A program made the translations under genes and the position numbers. From Thalassospira profundimaris (GTDB taxonomy: Bacteria > Pseudomonadota > Alphaproteobacteria > Rhodospirillales > Thalassospiraceae), in NCBI RefSeq assembly GCF_003326755.1, contig NZ_JPWH01000005.1:186001-250000 (forward strand): DNA of 64,000 nucleotides. Reading direction: 5' to 3'. This document shows, in pieces, positions 47,652-57,809 of the stretch. The notes beneath the pieces are model-generated. The model was not told the origin of the DNA, did no database searches, and was given only the letters and a program-made list of their open reading frames with translations. Position 1 is the first letter of the stretch. The number at the start of each line of letters is the position of its first letter.

Positions 47652-48206
47652 TCACAGACGCGGCAGGGTCACACCTTTTTGTCCCATATATTTTCCGGCA
47701 CGGTCGGCATAGGATGTGTCACATTCCGCCTCGGCCTTCAGGAAAATAAACTGGCACGCCCCTTCATTGGCATAAATGCGGGCCGGAAGCGGCGTGGTAT
47801 TTGAAAATTCCAGCGTCACATGCCCCTCCCATTCCGGTTCAAGCGGCGTGACATTAACGATGATGCCGCAACGGGCATAGGTCGATTTCCCAAGGCAAAT
47901 AACCAGCGTGTCGCGCGGAATACGGAAATATTCAACCGTGCGCGCCAGGGCAAAACTGTTGGGCGGAATAACGCAGACATCGGTCTTACGGTTCACAAAT
48001 CCCTGATCGGAAAATTCCTTGGGATCGACAATTGCCGAATCGACATTGGTGAAAATCTTGAACTCGTCTGCCACCCGGGCATCATAGCCATAGGAACTCA
48101 CCCCATAGGAAATGACGCCATCCCGTTTGAAACCATCCACAAATGGCTCAATCATGCCTTTTTCCTGCGCCATATGGCGTATCCAGTGATCAGGCCTTAC
48201 CGACAT
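47652..48206 (-). CDS. dcd: dCTP deaminase
   Basis: Makes dUTP from dCTP on the way to dTTP. The 184 residues from the ATG at 48206 ([20 protein letters not shown]) include [20 protein letters not shown] and [20 protein letters not shown], the family signature with the catalytic Glu. The frame continues open to 48242 but the family begins here. It lies upstream of murA with a 60-base gap. Confidence 0.96.
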   Translation of the reverse strand: MSVRPDHWIRHMAQEKGMIEPFVDGFKRDGVISYGVSSYGYDARVADEFKIFTNVDSAIVDPKEFSDQGFVNRKTDVCVIPPNSFALARTVEYFRIPRDTLVICLGKSTYARCGIIVNVTPLEPEWEGHVTLEFSNTTPLPARIYANEGACQFIFLKAEAECDTSYADRAGKYMGQKGVTLPRL

Positions 48207-48371
48207 AGTGCCACCTCCGCCAAAACGAATTTCGATACCCACAAGGTTTTACCCGCCCCTGCCCTGCAAGATCAACCAGACGATGCCGTCAAAGGCGGCA
48301 AAGCCTGCATTTTTCTCAATTACGGCCCGATTGGCCTGGTCAAACACGACCGCCACATGGAATGCCACGCT

Positions 48372-48542
48372 TTATTTCGCGTTTTCGTCATCCTTATTGG
48401 CGGCATCATCATTCATTGTGTCCTCCTTGCGTCCGCGTTGCTGTTGCTTGCGGCGCGCCAGATTGGCACGCAGGGCCTCGGCTTCGCGTTTCAAACGCTC
48501 CGGCGAGGGGATGGGTTTGGCCTGTTTTTTCTTTTCGGTCAT
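48372..48542 (-). CDS. Small basic/acidic hypothetical protein
   Basis: A 56-residue frame starting TEKKKQAKPIPSPERLKREA, continuing LRANLARRKQQQRGRKED and ending DDAANKDDENAK. The central Leu-Arg-Ala-Asn-Leu-x-Arg-Arg-Lys pattern recalls small conserved alphaproteobacterial proteins of unknown function found near murA and dcd. Highly charged, no membrane segment, probably disordered or helical. The start ATG has no strong Shine-Dalgarno. Function unknown. Confidence 0.6.
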   Translation of the reverse strand: MTEKKKQAKPIPSPERLKREAEALRANLARRKQQQRGRKEDTMNDDAANKDDENAK

Positions 48543-48715
48543 GGTCACTTCTGGTCGTTGAACGGGTCGGAAACAAGCAGGTCAATCCGCGCGAAACATA
48601 CACGACAAGGTGTCAAAATAACGACGATCGAACGCCAGTTGAAAAAGGTGCGTATTTCGGGCTTGACCAGACGCTAGGCAGTAGCCTATAACCCGCCCGC
48701 ACCGCAAGGGTTCTT

Positions 48716-48790
<75 letters not shown>

Positions 48791-48815
48791 TTTGCCCGAA
48801 TTCGGCCTGTTACAG

Positions 48816-48890
<75 letters not shown>

Positions 48891-48915
48891 TTTGCCCGAA
48901 TTCGGCCTGTTACAG

Positions 48916-48990
<75 letters not shown>

Positions 48991-49053
48991 TTTTCCAGAC
49001 ATCACCGTTTTACAGATCGCGCATGATGATTGCATCATGCAACAAGAGCATCG

Positions 49054-49350
49054 TCAGATATGCCGCTGCATATCCTGCATGCCGATGACAGCCATCACCT
49101 CGACCGAATCACGCATAACGCGATAATAGATAGCATGAACACCGCACACACTGCGGCGATAGCCAGGTCTGATCTCCTCGACCGGGGCATACAGGAACGG
49201 ATTTTCGCATAACCGGTCCAGATGCCCGATCAGCGCATCATAATATTCGTCTGCCTTGCGTTCGCCCCAATGCGCCAACCCGTATTCATACAAAGCCGCC
49301 AAATCCGCCTCGGCAACGACGCTGAGTCGCAGATCAAACTTTTCCGGCAT
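49054..49350 (-). CDS. Type II toxin, RelE/ParE family
   Basis: Toxin of 98 residues with the family pattern EADLAALYEYGLAHWGERKA, then NPFLYAPVEEIRPGYRRSVC and HAIYYRVMRDSVEVMAVI. The sequence is nearer to ParE (gyrase poison) than to ribosome-dependent RelE, judged from the RPGYRR segment; this is inference. It overlaps the upstream antitoxin gene by 17 bases. Confidence 0.9.
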   Translation of the reverse strand: MPEKFDLRLSVVAEADLAALYEYGLAHWGERKADEYYDALIGHLDRLCENPFLYAPVEEIRPGYRRSVCGVHAIYYRVMRDSVEVMAVIGMQDMQRHI

Positions 49351-49576
49351 GCCGGGATCGTACTTTTACGTCATCACGAATTTGCGCCGGACTTTTGTCG
49401 GAAAACCCGCCTTTTTCGGCAGCAACCAGTTTCTCGCGAAGTGCCTCCAATTCCCTGGCCTTGCGAATAAGGTCATTCACCACATCGCTTTTGCTTGTGT
49501 ATTCTTCACTTTCGACCTGCGCCTTCAGCCATTCATCATTGGGCCGGGTCAGGGAAATGCTTTGCCGCGTCACCAT
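49334..49576 (-). CDS. Type II antitoxin, ParD family
   Basis: Antitoxin of 80 residues. The N-terminal ribbon-helix-helix starts RQSISLTRPNDEWLKAQVES and the C-terminal part (from about 50) would bind the toxin. It precedes and overlaps the ParE-like gene in the usual antitoxin-first order. The promoter is expected just upstream, where TATAAA lies within an interrupted GGTG/CACC repeat (49610-49625). Confidence 0.9.
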   Translation of the reverse strand: MVTRQSISLTRPNDEWLKAQVESEEYTSKSDVVNDLIRKARELEALREKLVAAEKGGFSDKSPAQIRDDVKVRSRHAGKV

Positions 49577-49880
49577 TACCTCATCCTCTTCATTACCTTA
49601 CAGGCACTTGGTGCATTTATACACCACAATCGCATCATCAGCCAATCACAATACCTTCGACGTTTTTCGCACCTGGCATCAAAACCGGTCACAATTCTGA
49701 ATGACAATTAAATCGCTACGGCATCTTTTTCCTACACTTTGGGCCGGGGCGGTAATTTCACCTCCCCCGTTTGCGGGATTGTCGTCCTATAACGTCCGGA
49801 AAACACATATAATCGGCGCATGAAGCAGGCATATTATTTGCAAATTTTTCTCAACTTCATTGTTTGGGAAAGGCAGGGCC
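49577..49880. other. Intergenic region between parDE-like pair and the 49881 gene
   Basis: About 300 bases with the probable promoter/operator of the toxin-antitoxin pair (GGTG 49610-49613, CACC 49622-49625, with TATAAA between on the minus strand). A GC-rich stretch near 49740-49790 includes a short CCCCC/GCGGG hairpin. No gene is seen. Confidence 0.4.
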
Positions 49881-50726
49881 ATGTCTGTTATCGATTCAGT
49901 TTCCAGCACATCCTATTCCGGCGCATCCAAATCAACGAACGGAACGTCAGGAAATGGCAATGCGTTCGCCGAAAACTTTGATTTCAGCGAGGACATGTAT
50001 TCCGACCCGGCAATGCGCCCGTATCTGGAGCAATATTACCAAAAAGCCTATGCCCCAATGCGTGAACGTATCGCGGCCATGCGCGAGGGCGACTACGAAC
50101 CCGTCACTTTCACGGATTCCAATGGCAATGTCGCAACCGAACTGTCGGCGGATCAATATGAAAGAATGATCCCCAGCTTTGATAAATGGCTGGAAGTTCA
50201 ACAGCAATTTTCGCCGTTTGATTTCGAGCAGCAACAGGCCGCCATGCTCGAACATGCCAAACAGTCCGTCGCAACACTGGAAGCAAGAAGCCCCGATTCA
50301 CAGTCTGATGTCCGGGTCGTGTTTGCCAATGGCGACCAGATTTTAGGATATATGGACAGTGCTGGCGGTGTTGCATCGCATAGTGGCGGACACGCCTTGC
50401 AGAACATCGTTCAAAAGGGCAATGACATGGGCCTGCGCGGCCAGGCCCGCGAAGATTACATTACCCGTGAAGGCACCAAAGCCCTGTCCGGGCAATATCC
50501 GAACCTGACCGTGAACCATTACAGCGACGAAACCGCCCCAACCCGACGTGAATTTTCGCAAAAATGGTATCCCGATCACGATGTTGACGCGAACTATGCC
50601 TCAGCCCTTTCCGACGCACGCGACAATCTGACCAAACAACAAAGCCACTATGACCGCATGCAGGCCAATATGCGCGATATGAAGTCCTTCCTGCTGGGAC
50701 TGATGGAACAGCAACCGGCCGCCTGA
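49881..50726 (+). CDS. Hypothetical protein, Gln/Ser-rich, unrecognised family
   Basis: A 281-residue soluble protein that I do not recognise. It begins with a low-complexity Ser/Gly/Thr/Asn segment (SSTSYSGASKSTNGTSGNGN), followed by an acidic/aromatic region (YSDPAMRPYLEQYYQKAYAP) and a helical part rich in Gln and Glu. The C-terminus is predicted helical (SHYDRMQANMRDMKSFLLGL). There is no signal peptide or membrane helix. The start at 49881 is set by AGGG seven bases upstream. The Ser-rich start resembles proteins of the flagellar or type III export apparatus, but this is a loose impression only. Confidence 0.75.
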   Translation: MSVIDSVSSTSYSGASKSTNGTSGNGNAFAENFDFSEDMYSDPAMRPYLEQYYQKAYAPMRERIAAMREGDYEPVTFTDSNGNVATELSADQYERMIPSFDKWLEVQQQFSPFDFEQQQAAMLEHAKQSVATLEARSPDSQSDVRVVFANGDQILGYMDSAGGVASHSGGHALQNIVQKGNDMGLRGQAREDYITREGTKALSGQYPNLTVNHYSDETAPTRREFSQKWYPDHDVDANYASALSDARDNLTKQQSHYDRMQANMRDMKSFLLGLMEQQPAA

Positions 50727-50806
50727 TCATAATGCCCCCAAAACAAAACAGGCACGGCTGCCTCATCCGCAACCGTGCCTGAAAACCGTTTAACCGGGTA
50801 AAACCC

Positions 50807-51838
50807 TCAACCGTAAAATTCGCGGTACCAATCAACAAAATTGCCAATACCGGTTTCGATCGATGTCTCGGGCTTGAAACCCACCGCATCGATCAGGGCA
50901 TCAACATCGGCATAGGTGGCCGGAACGTCGCCAGGCTGCATGGGCAGCAGGTTTTTCTGTGCTTTCTGGCCCAGTTTGTCTTCCAGCGTTTCGATCATGT
51001 GCATTAGTTCGACCGGGCTGTTATTGCCGATATTAAACACCCGATACGGGGCGGAACTGCTGGCCGGGTCCGGGCTGGCCGGGTTCCAGTCGGGATTGGG
51101 TTGGGCAATGGTGGAAATGCAGCGATACACCCCTTCGACAATATCGTCGATATAGGTGAAATCGCGGCGCATTTTGCCTTCGTTAAACACATCAATCGGC
51201 CGACCTTCAAGGATGGCCCTAGTAAACAGGAACAGCGCCATGTCCGGGCGGCCCCACGGGCCATAGACCGTAAAAAAGCGCAAACCCGTTGTCGGCAGGC
51301 GATAAAGATGGCTGTAGGTATGGGCCATCAATTCATTGGCTTTTTTCGAGGCGGCATACAGGCTGATGGGATGGTCAACATTGTGATGCACGGAAAAGGG
51401 CATTTCCGTATTCATACCGTAAACCGAACTGCTTGACGCATAGACCAGATGCTTGACACCATTATGGCGGCAGCCTTCGAGGATATTGGTAAAGCCAACC
51501 AGATTGGCATCGATATAGGCATGTGGATTGGTCAGCGAATAACGCACCCCGGCCTGTGCTGCCAGGTTAACCACATAGGCAGGTTTTTCACGGGCAAACA
51601 GATCGGCAATGCCCTCGCGATTTTCCAGATCCATACGCACGAAACGAAAGCCTTCGCGCCCCTCAAGGCGCGCCAGACGCGCTTCCTTCAGCGTGACATC
51701 GTAATAGTCATTGACATTATCAAGACCGAGAACCTTGTTACCCTGATCGAGCAATTTGTGGCTGAGATGCGATCCGATAAAACCGGCAGCACCCGTCACA
51801 AGCACGGTTTCATCAGCAGGAATAACAAACGAATTCAT
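50807..51838 (-). CDS. NAD-dependent epimerase, UDP-glucuronate 4-epimerase type
   Basis: Short-chain dehydrogenase of 343 residues from the ATG at 51838. The NAD-binding motif is [20 protein letters not shown], and the catalytic pair is the Ser in YASSSSVYG and YxxxK as [11 protein letters not shown]. GNxxPVELM and [12 protein letters not shown] match the UDP-glucuronate/galacturonate epimerases used for capsule and LPS sugars. AGGG precedes the ATG. No other sugar-nucleotide gene is adjacent; the glycosyltransferase operon lies 7 kb away. Confidence 0.92.
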   Translation of the reverse strand: MNSFVIPADETVLVTGAAGFIGSHLSHKLLDQGNKVLGLDNVNDYYDVTLKEARLARLEGREGFRFVRMDLENREGIADLFAREKPAYVVNLAAQAGVRYSLTNPHAYIDANLVGFTNILEGCRHNGVKHLVYASSSSVYGMNTEMPFSVHHNVDHPISLYAASKKANELMAHTYSHLYRLPTTGLRFFTVYGPWGRPDMALFLFTRAILEGRPIDVFNEGKMRRDFTYIDDIVEGVYRCISTIAQPNPDWNPASPDPASSSAPYRVFNIGNNSPVELMHMIETLEDKLGQKAQKNLLPMQPGDVPATYADVDALIDAVGFKPETSIETGIGNFVDWYREFYG

Positions 51839-52105
51839 ATGAATACCCTGTCTTTTCGGTCTCGCCACATAGGAAAGACAACAAACATGTTTAATCGGTA
51901 ACAACAAAAGAATAGATCAGCGGCTGTCAGTGCCAGCCTAAGGCAAGCAGACTTCTGATCTAGCAGCGCCCCCGGCAAGGTGCAAGCATTTGCCAAACTC
52001 GACACAGCAAATGCCTGTGTTCGCCATCACAAGACTTTTGGGTAAAAATGCGTTATGGTTGTAAATTATCGTACCAAAAATGGGTCAAGAGGTTTTTAGG
52101 CAATC

Positions 52106-53029
52106 ATGAACGGTCCTGGGGGCATCGTTACCAATGCACGCGGCGGGCAATTGGGCATTGTGCTCAATGTGCGTGAAATTGCGCGCACGGCAAATGGCGA
52201 TGTCCTGACCGAATTTGAAGCCGCCGAAATCGGCTCCCCCGGCAAAGATGGCCTGGCCAGCGGGCCATATGGCGGTATCAATACCGGACAGACCCGCCCG
52301 GTTCACGCCAGCACCCTGACCGCCGCACAAGCCCGCGAAGGCGGCATTTCCTACGCGGACTATCAAAAGGCGCGTGACGCTGCCAACCACAATGGTGCAG
52401 GCGGCACCAATGACCCGGCAAAATCGCTATCAGAAATGAATGATGCCGAAAGGGCCGAAGTCGCCAGGCTGCAAGCCCGGGATTCAGCGGTAAAGCAGGA
52501 GGAAAAAGGCCACGCTGCTGCCGCCGGGCAATATGCCTCTGCCCCGCAATATCAGTATACCATCGGCCCGGATGGTAAGGCTTATGCCATTGGCGGGCAC
52601 GTCGATGTCAGCATTCGCTCTCATGGCGGAGCAGCAGGTGACACTCGTTCGGCACTTGCCGCCCTTCAAAATGCAGCCCTGTCGCCCAATGCCCCGTCCG
52701 GGGCGGATATGGCAGCGTTCCGTCAGGCGACCATGCTTTTGGGTGCAACAGCCTCGCCCTCATCAACGAATACCGGCACACCTGATTCTCAAAATGATGC
52801 TTTACAGCAGAGCGGCGAAATTCCGGCGGGCAACGGGACGGATCAGGTTCCAAGCCCGAATACAAATGCCGTTACCCGGCAAGAGGCTCTTGAGGCCTAC
52901 GGCCAGACCGGAAACCCGGCGGATCGATCTGACACCCTTTCAGGAAGCGACTCCCCTTTTGCTTCAATGACATCGGCAAACCCAAATTCACGCTATGATC
53001 GCGGATCCTTTTTCAACTCAAACGCTTAA
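52106..53029 (+). CDS. SprA-related putative metalloprotease-like protein with altered HExxH
   Basis: Protein of 307 residues resembling the SprA / CJM1_0395 family of putative zincins. The core region reads LQARDSAVKQEEKGH then AAAAGQYASAPQYQYTIGPD and KAYAIGGHVDV, parallel to the family pattern where HEQAH should stand. Here that motif is EEKGH (132-136): the second His and the Glu are kept but the first His is Glu. Zinc binding and proteolysis are therefore doubtful. The remaining halves are low-complexity, rich in Ala, Gly, Ser, Asn and Pro. No signal peptide. Confidence 0.7.
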   Translation: MNGPGGIVTNARGGQLGIVLNVREIARTANGDVLTEFEAAEIGSPGKDGLASGPYGGINTGQTRPVHASTLTAAQAREGGISYADYQKARDAANHNGAGGTNDPAKSLSEMNDAERAEVARLQARDSAVKQEEKGHAAAAGQYASAPQYQYTIGPDGKAYAIGGHVDVSIRSHGGAAGDTRSALAALQNAALSPNAPSGADMAAFRQATMLLGATASPSSTNTGTPDSQNDALQQSGEIPAGNGTDQVPSPNTNAVTRQEALEAYGQTGNPADRSDTLSGSDSPFASMTSANPNSRYDRGSFFNSNA

Positions 53030-53324
53030 TGGCAAAATCCTGCAATCCAATCCAGCTAAACATTTGCGACCTTCCTATACTTCCACATTATTCTGACGTC
53101 GAAGAGGTTGATTTTCTTTAGGCTAACATCCTTCGTAAGTATACTGTGTCATCACTGAAGAGCCTCCATCCGTTTGACAGCGGAGAGGTTTTATTCAATT
53201 CTACGTGCGTACTTGGTAAAAGTGCGTTTTGGAAAAATGAACAAATTGCACCGCCCGACACTTTCCAAATGTTGCGGTGCCAGATATGTAGACGTAATGA
53301 CTTTCCGCATATCAAAGAAAGAAT
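53030..53324. other. AT-rich intergenic region upstream of the NarL-type regulator
   Basis: About 295 bases visibly richer in A and T than the flanking genes. It must carry the promoter of the regulator at 53325. A short minus-strand frame through it has no ribosome binding site and no recognisable product; no RNA is recognised. Confidence 0.4.
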
Positions 53325-53990
53325 ATGGCAAATAACATGAACATCCTGCTTGCGGACGACCACGATCTTGTCAGGGATGGCATCACGTCATTTCTGCACA
53401 CTGCGGCACCTGATGTCTCAGTTGCCCAGGCAAAAGACTTTGCCGAGGCCCTGGCAATTGTAAATGGTGAGCAACCGATTGATCTGACCATTCTCGACCT
53501 GAACATGCCGGGTATGAATGGTCTGTCCGGGTTAACCGTCATGCGACAGAAATTCCCCGACGTTCCGGTCGTCATCCTTTCAGGGTCGGTTAAACGCAGC
53601 GATGTTTTAAACGCGCTGGAACATGGTGCGTCGGGCTATCTGCCCAAAACACTCTCGGGCAAATCCCTGATCAATGCGCTGCGCCTGGTGCTTTCGGGTG
53701 AAAAATACATTCCCTCGGCTTTGCTGGAAGATGATGGTGGCACCATTCGCCCCGGCGAAATCGACCTGGATGGCCTGGAGCCCGACAACCCCCTGCGCCA
53801 GCTTACCAACCGCGAACGCGAAGTACTTGCTTTGCTGACCAAGGGCCTGTCGAACAAGGAAATCGCCAAACAGCTTAGTGTGCGCGAAATCACCGTCAAA
53901 GTGCACCTGACCGGTATTTTCAAAAAGCTGGGTGCAGCCAACCGTACCCAGGCCGTGAAAATCGCCATGCAGCTTGGCTGGGAAGCCTGA
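53325..53990 (+). CDS. NarL/FixJ-type response regulator
   Basis: Transcription factor of 221 residues. The receiver domain begins MNILLADDHDLVRDGI and holds the acceptor Asp in LTILDLNMPGMNG and the conserved Lys in LPKTLSGK. The LuxR-type DNA-binding helix-turn-helix is LTNREREVLALLTKGLSNKE onward. It is convergent with a hybrid histidine kinase that lacks an output domain, so the two may form a pathway. It resembles the regulator at 12136-12816. Confidence 0.94.
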   Translation: MANNMNILLADDHDLVRDGITSFLHTAAPDVSVAQAKDFAEALAIVNGEQPIDLTILDLNMPGMNGLSGLTVMRQKFPDVPVVILSGSVKRSDVLNALEHGASGYLPKTLSGKSLINALRLVLSGEKYIPSALLEDDGGTIRPGEIDLDGLEPDNPLRQLTNREREVLALLTKGLSNKEIAKQLSVREITVKVHLTGIFKKLGAANRTQAVKIAMQLGWEA

Positions 53991-54038
53991 TCGGGCTTTA
54001 CACCGCCATAGTTCGGACCAGCAACAATACGACACATT

Positions 54039-54072
54039 AAAAAAGCAGGGGCCGCAAGGTGCCTGCTTTTTT
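54039..54072. terminator. Bidirectional terminator between regulator and hybrid kinase
   Basis: Eleven-pair stem AAAAAAGCAGG (54039-54049) with CCTGCTTTTTT (54062-54072), giving a T-run on both strands between the convergent genes. Confidence 0.9.
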
Positions 54073-54128
54073 ATCATATAATCTTACTTAACCTCATATG
54101 GGGCGACGCCGCCTGCAAGGACCGCCTT

Positions 54129-56099
54129 TTACCCGCCAAGGTCAAGTGCCTGGACCAGTTCATCGATGATCGCATGAAGTTCCTTTAAGTCCAGCGGCTT
54201 TGCCATGACCATAACCGGGGCATCATCGCCGGTATCGTGCGGCATCTCGGCATCGCCCGGATGTCCCGTCATGACGATCACCGGCAACATCGGGTTGCGG
54301 TCGCGCATTTGCCGGATCAACTGATTGCCATCCATCTGCGGCATCCGAATATCGGTAATCAGAATATCCGGGGCAATCACCCCGGCAATGGCCAGGGCAT
54401 CAGCCCCGTCATTGGCCGCACTAACAGCATAACCCTGCCCTTCAAGATAGGCCGAGATGATTTCCATCGCATCAATTTCGTCATCGACCACCATGATGCG
54501 AATATTACGCCGCCTGGCAACTTTATCGGGGTCGCTATGATAACGCTGGCGCGAGGCGGCATCGATGTCATCAGGGGTTACGGGTTCTATCGTCTGACCG
54601 ATATTCACGGCGGGCAGAATAATCTCGAAGCAGGCCCCGTCCCCTTCATTGCGGGCTTCAATTTCCCCGCCCATGCCTTCGATAATCCCGTAACTGACCG
54701 AAAGGCCAAGGCCGGTGCCCTTGCCCACATCCTTGGTCGTGAAAAAGGGATGAAAAATCAGATCAATCGCATCCTGCGGGATGCCACCGCCATTATCATT
54801 AACCGCAATGCGCAACAGCTCGTTTTCCGTATCAACCGTCGCCGTCACCCGGATCAAACCACCCGCATTGCCAAAATCCTCGTGGCTTTCGACAATGGCA
54901 TCGCGCGAATTGGTCAGCATATTGACCAAAACCTGCTCAAGCTGCACCAAACGCCCCGAAACCTGGCAGGGAATATCGGAAACCACCACATCCATCGCAA
55001 TTCCGGCCAGGTGGCAGTCATGTTCGACCATATTCACCGCCCGCTCGACCGCCTGCATCGGTTCAAACAGTTCAAAATCATCTTCATCCGGGCGGCTGTA
55101 AACCCGCAAATGACGAATGATTTCCGCCATACGTTCGGTCTGGCCGCTAATCAGTTCCAGTTTTTCGCACTGAAAGGCCGGGGAAACCTGATCCATTTCA
55201 TATTGCAGGGCACAGGTATCGGCCGCCATGCGAATCACATTCAGCGGCTGATTCATCTCATGGGCGACCGATGCTGCCATTTCGCCCAGTGTCGCCAGTT
55301 TAGAGGTTTGGACAAGCTGGCGCTCAATCTTGCGTTTCTCCGTCACGTCTTCGGCCACGATCAGCATGGCCGGCGCCCCCTCGTGCGTGAAGGCCATGGC
55401 GGAGACTTCCAGTTCCACCGACACGCCATCGGTTCGGCGACACAACACAACAAAATCCGCCCGTCCGTTATAGCCGCGCGCATAACGGTCAATATGTTCC
55501 TGGGCAATTTCGTGGCTATCGGGCAGCAACAGGTCAAAAATGCTGATACCAATAACGCGATCCGGGTCATCAAAACCCAAAATGCTCAATCCCTGCCGGT
55601 TGACATAGGAAATGGTTTCGCCGCTTAAAACCGCAATCAGTTCCGGTGCCAGCTCAACCAGTTTGCGATAGCGTTCTTCACTTTCCTTTAGCGCCTGTTC
55701 GGAACGGGACCGCTCAATGGCATAACGAATGGACCGACGGATCATTCTCCCGTCGGGGAATTCCTTTGTCAGGTAATCTTCGGCGCCATGCTGCAAGGCA
55801 TCGAATGCCAGTTCCTCGTCCTTGTGCCCGGTTAGCACAACAATCGGCACCCGGCGATCGGCATCACGAATACGGCTGATGGTCTGCACCCCCGAGGAAT
55901 CGGGCAATGTCAGATCGAGCAATACAACATCAAACCACTTTTCCTGGCTGGGAGCGGACAATAATTCCATTGCGCCTGCCAAACTGGTGCGATGTTCGAT
56001 GTCAAACGTTTCACCGGCTTCTTCCAGCAAGGTCTGCACCAAAAAGGCATCCCCCGGATTATCCTCGACCAGCAAAATGCGAAACCGGTTTTCGTTCAT
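54129..56099 (-). CDS. Hybrid sensor histidine kinase with two receiver domains
   Basis: Cytosolic signalling kinase of 656 residues from the ATG at 56099. Order: N-terminal receiver (VEDNPGDAFLV, acceptor Asp in VVLLDLTLPDSSG), a PAS domain (about 140-260), HisKA with the phosphorylated His in AASVAHEMNQPLNVIRMAAD, HATPase (NDNGGGIPQDAIDLIF; GTGLGLSVSYGIIEGMGG), and a C-terminal receiver (DILITDIRMPQMDG). It has no membrane segment and no output domain. It is convergent with the NarL-type regulator, a possible partner. Confidence 0.94.
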   Translation of the reverse strand: MNENRFRILLVEDNPGDAFLVQTLLEEAGETFDIEHRTSLAGAMELLSAPSQEKWFDVVLLDLTLPDSSGVQTISRIRDADRRVPIVVLTGHKDEELAFDALQHGAEDYLTKEFPDGRMIRRSIRYAIERSRSEQALKESEERYRKLVELAPELIAVLSGETISYVNRQGLSILGFDDPDRVIGISIFDLLLPDSHEIAQEHIDRYARGYNGRADFVVLCRRTDGVSVELEVSAMAFTHEGAPAMLIVAEDVTEKRKIERQLVQTSKLATLGEMAASVAHEMNQPLNVIRMAADTCALQYEMDQVSPAFQCEKLELISGQTERMAEIIRHLRVYSRPDEDDFELFEPMQAVERAVNMVEHDCHLAGIAMDVVVSDIPCQVSGRLVQLEQVLVNMLTNSRDAIVESHEDFGNAGGLIRVTATVDTENELLRIAVNDNGGGIPQDAIDLIFHPFFTTKDVGKGTGLGLSVSYGIIEGMGGEIEARNEGDGACFEIILPAVNIGQTIEPVTPDDIDAASRQRYHSDPDKVARRRNIRIMVVDDEIDAMEIISAYLEGQGYAVSAANDGADALAIAGVIAPDILITDIRMPQMDGNQLIRQMRDRNPMLPVIVMTGHPGDAEMPHDTGDDAPVMVMAKPLDLKELHAIIDELVQALDLGG

Positions 56100-56393
56100 C
56101 TGTCCCACACCCCAAAGCATCTATGCCAACCCGGCCGATACCGGTTGATCTGGTTTGCGCACCTCCCCGACTGCGCCAAGGGAAGGACGCCTTATATTGT
56201 GAAGTTCCCCGAAAAACTGCAACCATTACTGGCAACAAATGAACCGCACCTATACCGCAGCGTATAGGGCGATCAATATCCCGTTTTCCGCAAGTGATTG
56301 AAACCAGACTTTAAACCGAAGCACAACCTTATCCGGACCGGCAAATGCCGGTCAGAAGATTTACATAAATGTCACCGGCACCCTATCGGCGGA

Positions 56394-57401
56394 TTATCCT
56401 GCCGCGACATCAACCACCAAACGACCGCGCACAGCGCCTTTGAGGATTTTTTCGCCGTAAGGCACAATGTCGGACAGCTTTACGGTTTGCATGGCCTCGT
56501 CCAGGCGTTCGGCGGGAAGATCCGTGACCAGCCGCTGCCAGGCACACACACGCTTTTCATAAGGACACAGAACCGAATCAATACCGATCAGTTTAACCCC
56601 GCGCAGCAAAAAGGGAATAACGGTTGCGGGCAAATCGGCGCCACCTGCCAGACCACAGGCGGCAACAACACCATGATATTTCATTTCGGCGAGCATATGG
56701 GCAAGGGTGGTGCTGCCAACGCTGTCAACAGCCCCCAGCCAGCGTTCACTTAACAGCGGGCGGTTCGGGGCTTCGGCCAGGGTGGCACGGTCAATAATGT
56801 CGCTTGCGCCCAGATGTTTTAAATAATCGGCATTTTCGGGCCGCCCGGTCGAGGCTACAACCCGATATCCCAAATGCGCCAAAATGGAAATCGCAACCGA
56901 TCCCACGCCACCGGCCGCACCTGACACTAGAACCTCGCCATCCTGGTCTGGCAAAACACCCTGCTCTTCAAGCGCCATCACAGCCAGCATCGCGGTAAAA
57001 CCCGCCGTACCAATCGCCATTGCCTGTGCTGTATCCAGGCCATCAGGCAGGGGTACCAGCCAGTCCGCCTGCACCCGCGCCATTTGGGCATAACCACCCC
57101 AATGGTTTTCGCCAACCCGCCATCCGGTCAGAATAACCCTGTCACCGGGTTTGTATCGCACATCGGCGGATTCAACCACCTCGCCCGCAAAATCCACGCC
57201 GGGCACATGGGGATATTTTCGCACCAGTCGCCCCAGCCCGTTAAGGATCATGCCATCCTTGTAATTCAGCGTACTATGGGCAACGCGCACCAGCACATCA
57301 CCTTCTGGAAGGTCATCAAGGGAAAGATCTTTGAATTGCGGCACAACTGTCTTGCCGTCTTGCGCTGTATCCAAAACCAGCGCCCGAAACATCTCGCTCA
57401 T
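56394..57401 (-). CDS. acuI: Acryloyl-CoA reductase-type / YhdH-family oxidoreductase
   Basis: NADPH-dependent medium-chain dehydrogenase of 335 residues from the ATG at 57401 (GGAGG five bases upstream). YhdH/AcuI features are VRVAHSTLNYKDGMILNGLG, VPGVDFAGEVVES and the nucleotide-binding VSGAAGGVGSVAISIL. AcuI members reduce acryloyl-CoA, a toxic product of DMSP and propionate-type metabolism in marine bacteria. No DMSP lyase gene is in the window, so the physiological role is inferred from family only. Confidence 0.88.
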   Translation of the reverse strand: MSEMFRALVLDTAQDGKTVVPQFKDLSLDDLPEGDVLVRVAHSTLNYKDGMILNGLGRLVRKYPHVPGVDFAGEVVESADVRYKPGDRVILTGWRVGENHWGGYAQMARVQADWLVPLPDGLDTAQAMAIGTAGFTAMLAVMALEEQGVLPDQDGEVLVSGAAGGVGSVAISILAHLGYRVVASTGRPENADYLKHLGASDIIDRATLAEAPNRPLLSERWLGAVDSVGSTTLAHMLAEMKYHGVVAACGLAGGADLPATVIPFLLRGVKLIGIDSVLCPYEKRVCAWQRLVTDLPAERLDEAMQTVKLSDIVPYGEKILKGAVRGRLVVDVAAG

Positions 57402-57527
57402 CATTACCTCCCGAAAAAATGGTATCGCAGGAAGGTAGGAAGCGTGTGTAACGTTTGTCAAATGCCAAGGCCGTCAATTCGACGTGTTGACGAAGGCAGG
57501 GCTGCGTAAAACCAGCGAGACGCCAGA

Positions 57528-57773
57528 TCAGTTATTTTTCATATCGTCCTGAACGGTCGGCGGCAATACCCGCCAGGAGAACCACCCCAGCAAGGGCACA
57601 ATGACCAGATCATCCAGCCAGCCAATACCCACCATAAAATCCGGGATCAGATCAACCGGGCTGACCAGATAAACCAGCCCTGCCAATAACAGAGCCTTGC
57701 TTTTTAGCGGCACATCGCGCCGTAAAAGCCCCCGAATCAGGTTGGGTATAAGCGCCAGTCCACCTCGTGCCAC
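57528..57773 (-). CDS. YkvA-family (DUF1232) small membrane protein
   Basis: Protein of 81 residues with the DUF1232 signature (LLLAGLVYLVSPVDLIPDFM then GWLDDLVIVPLLGW), two hydrophobic segments joined by the Asp/Pro-containing turn. Function unknown. It is downstream of the small hypothetical gene, with a 36-base gap. Confidence 0.9.
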   Translation of the reverse strand: MARGGLALIPNLIRGLLRRDVPLKSKALLLAGLVYLVSPVDLIPDFMVGIGWLDDLVIVPLLGWFSWRVLPPTVQDDMKNN

Positions 57774-57809
57774 ATCAAACCCCGGCCCTGTTGAAAACGA
57801 TTATTTTCT

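Noticed and set aside
53118..53363. Short minus-strand frame across the AT-rich gap before the NarL-type regulator
   Set aside because: No ribosome binding site, overlaps the regulator's start, and the product looks random.
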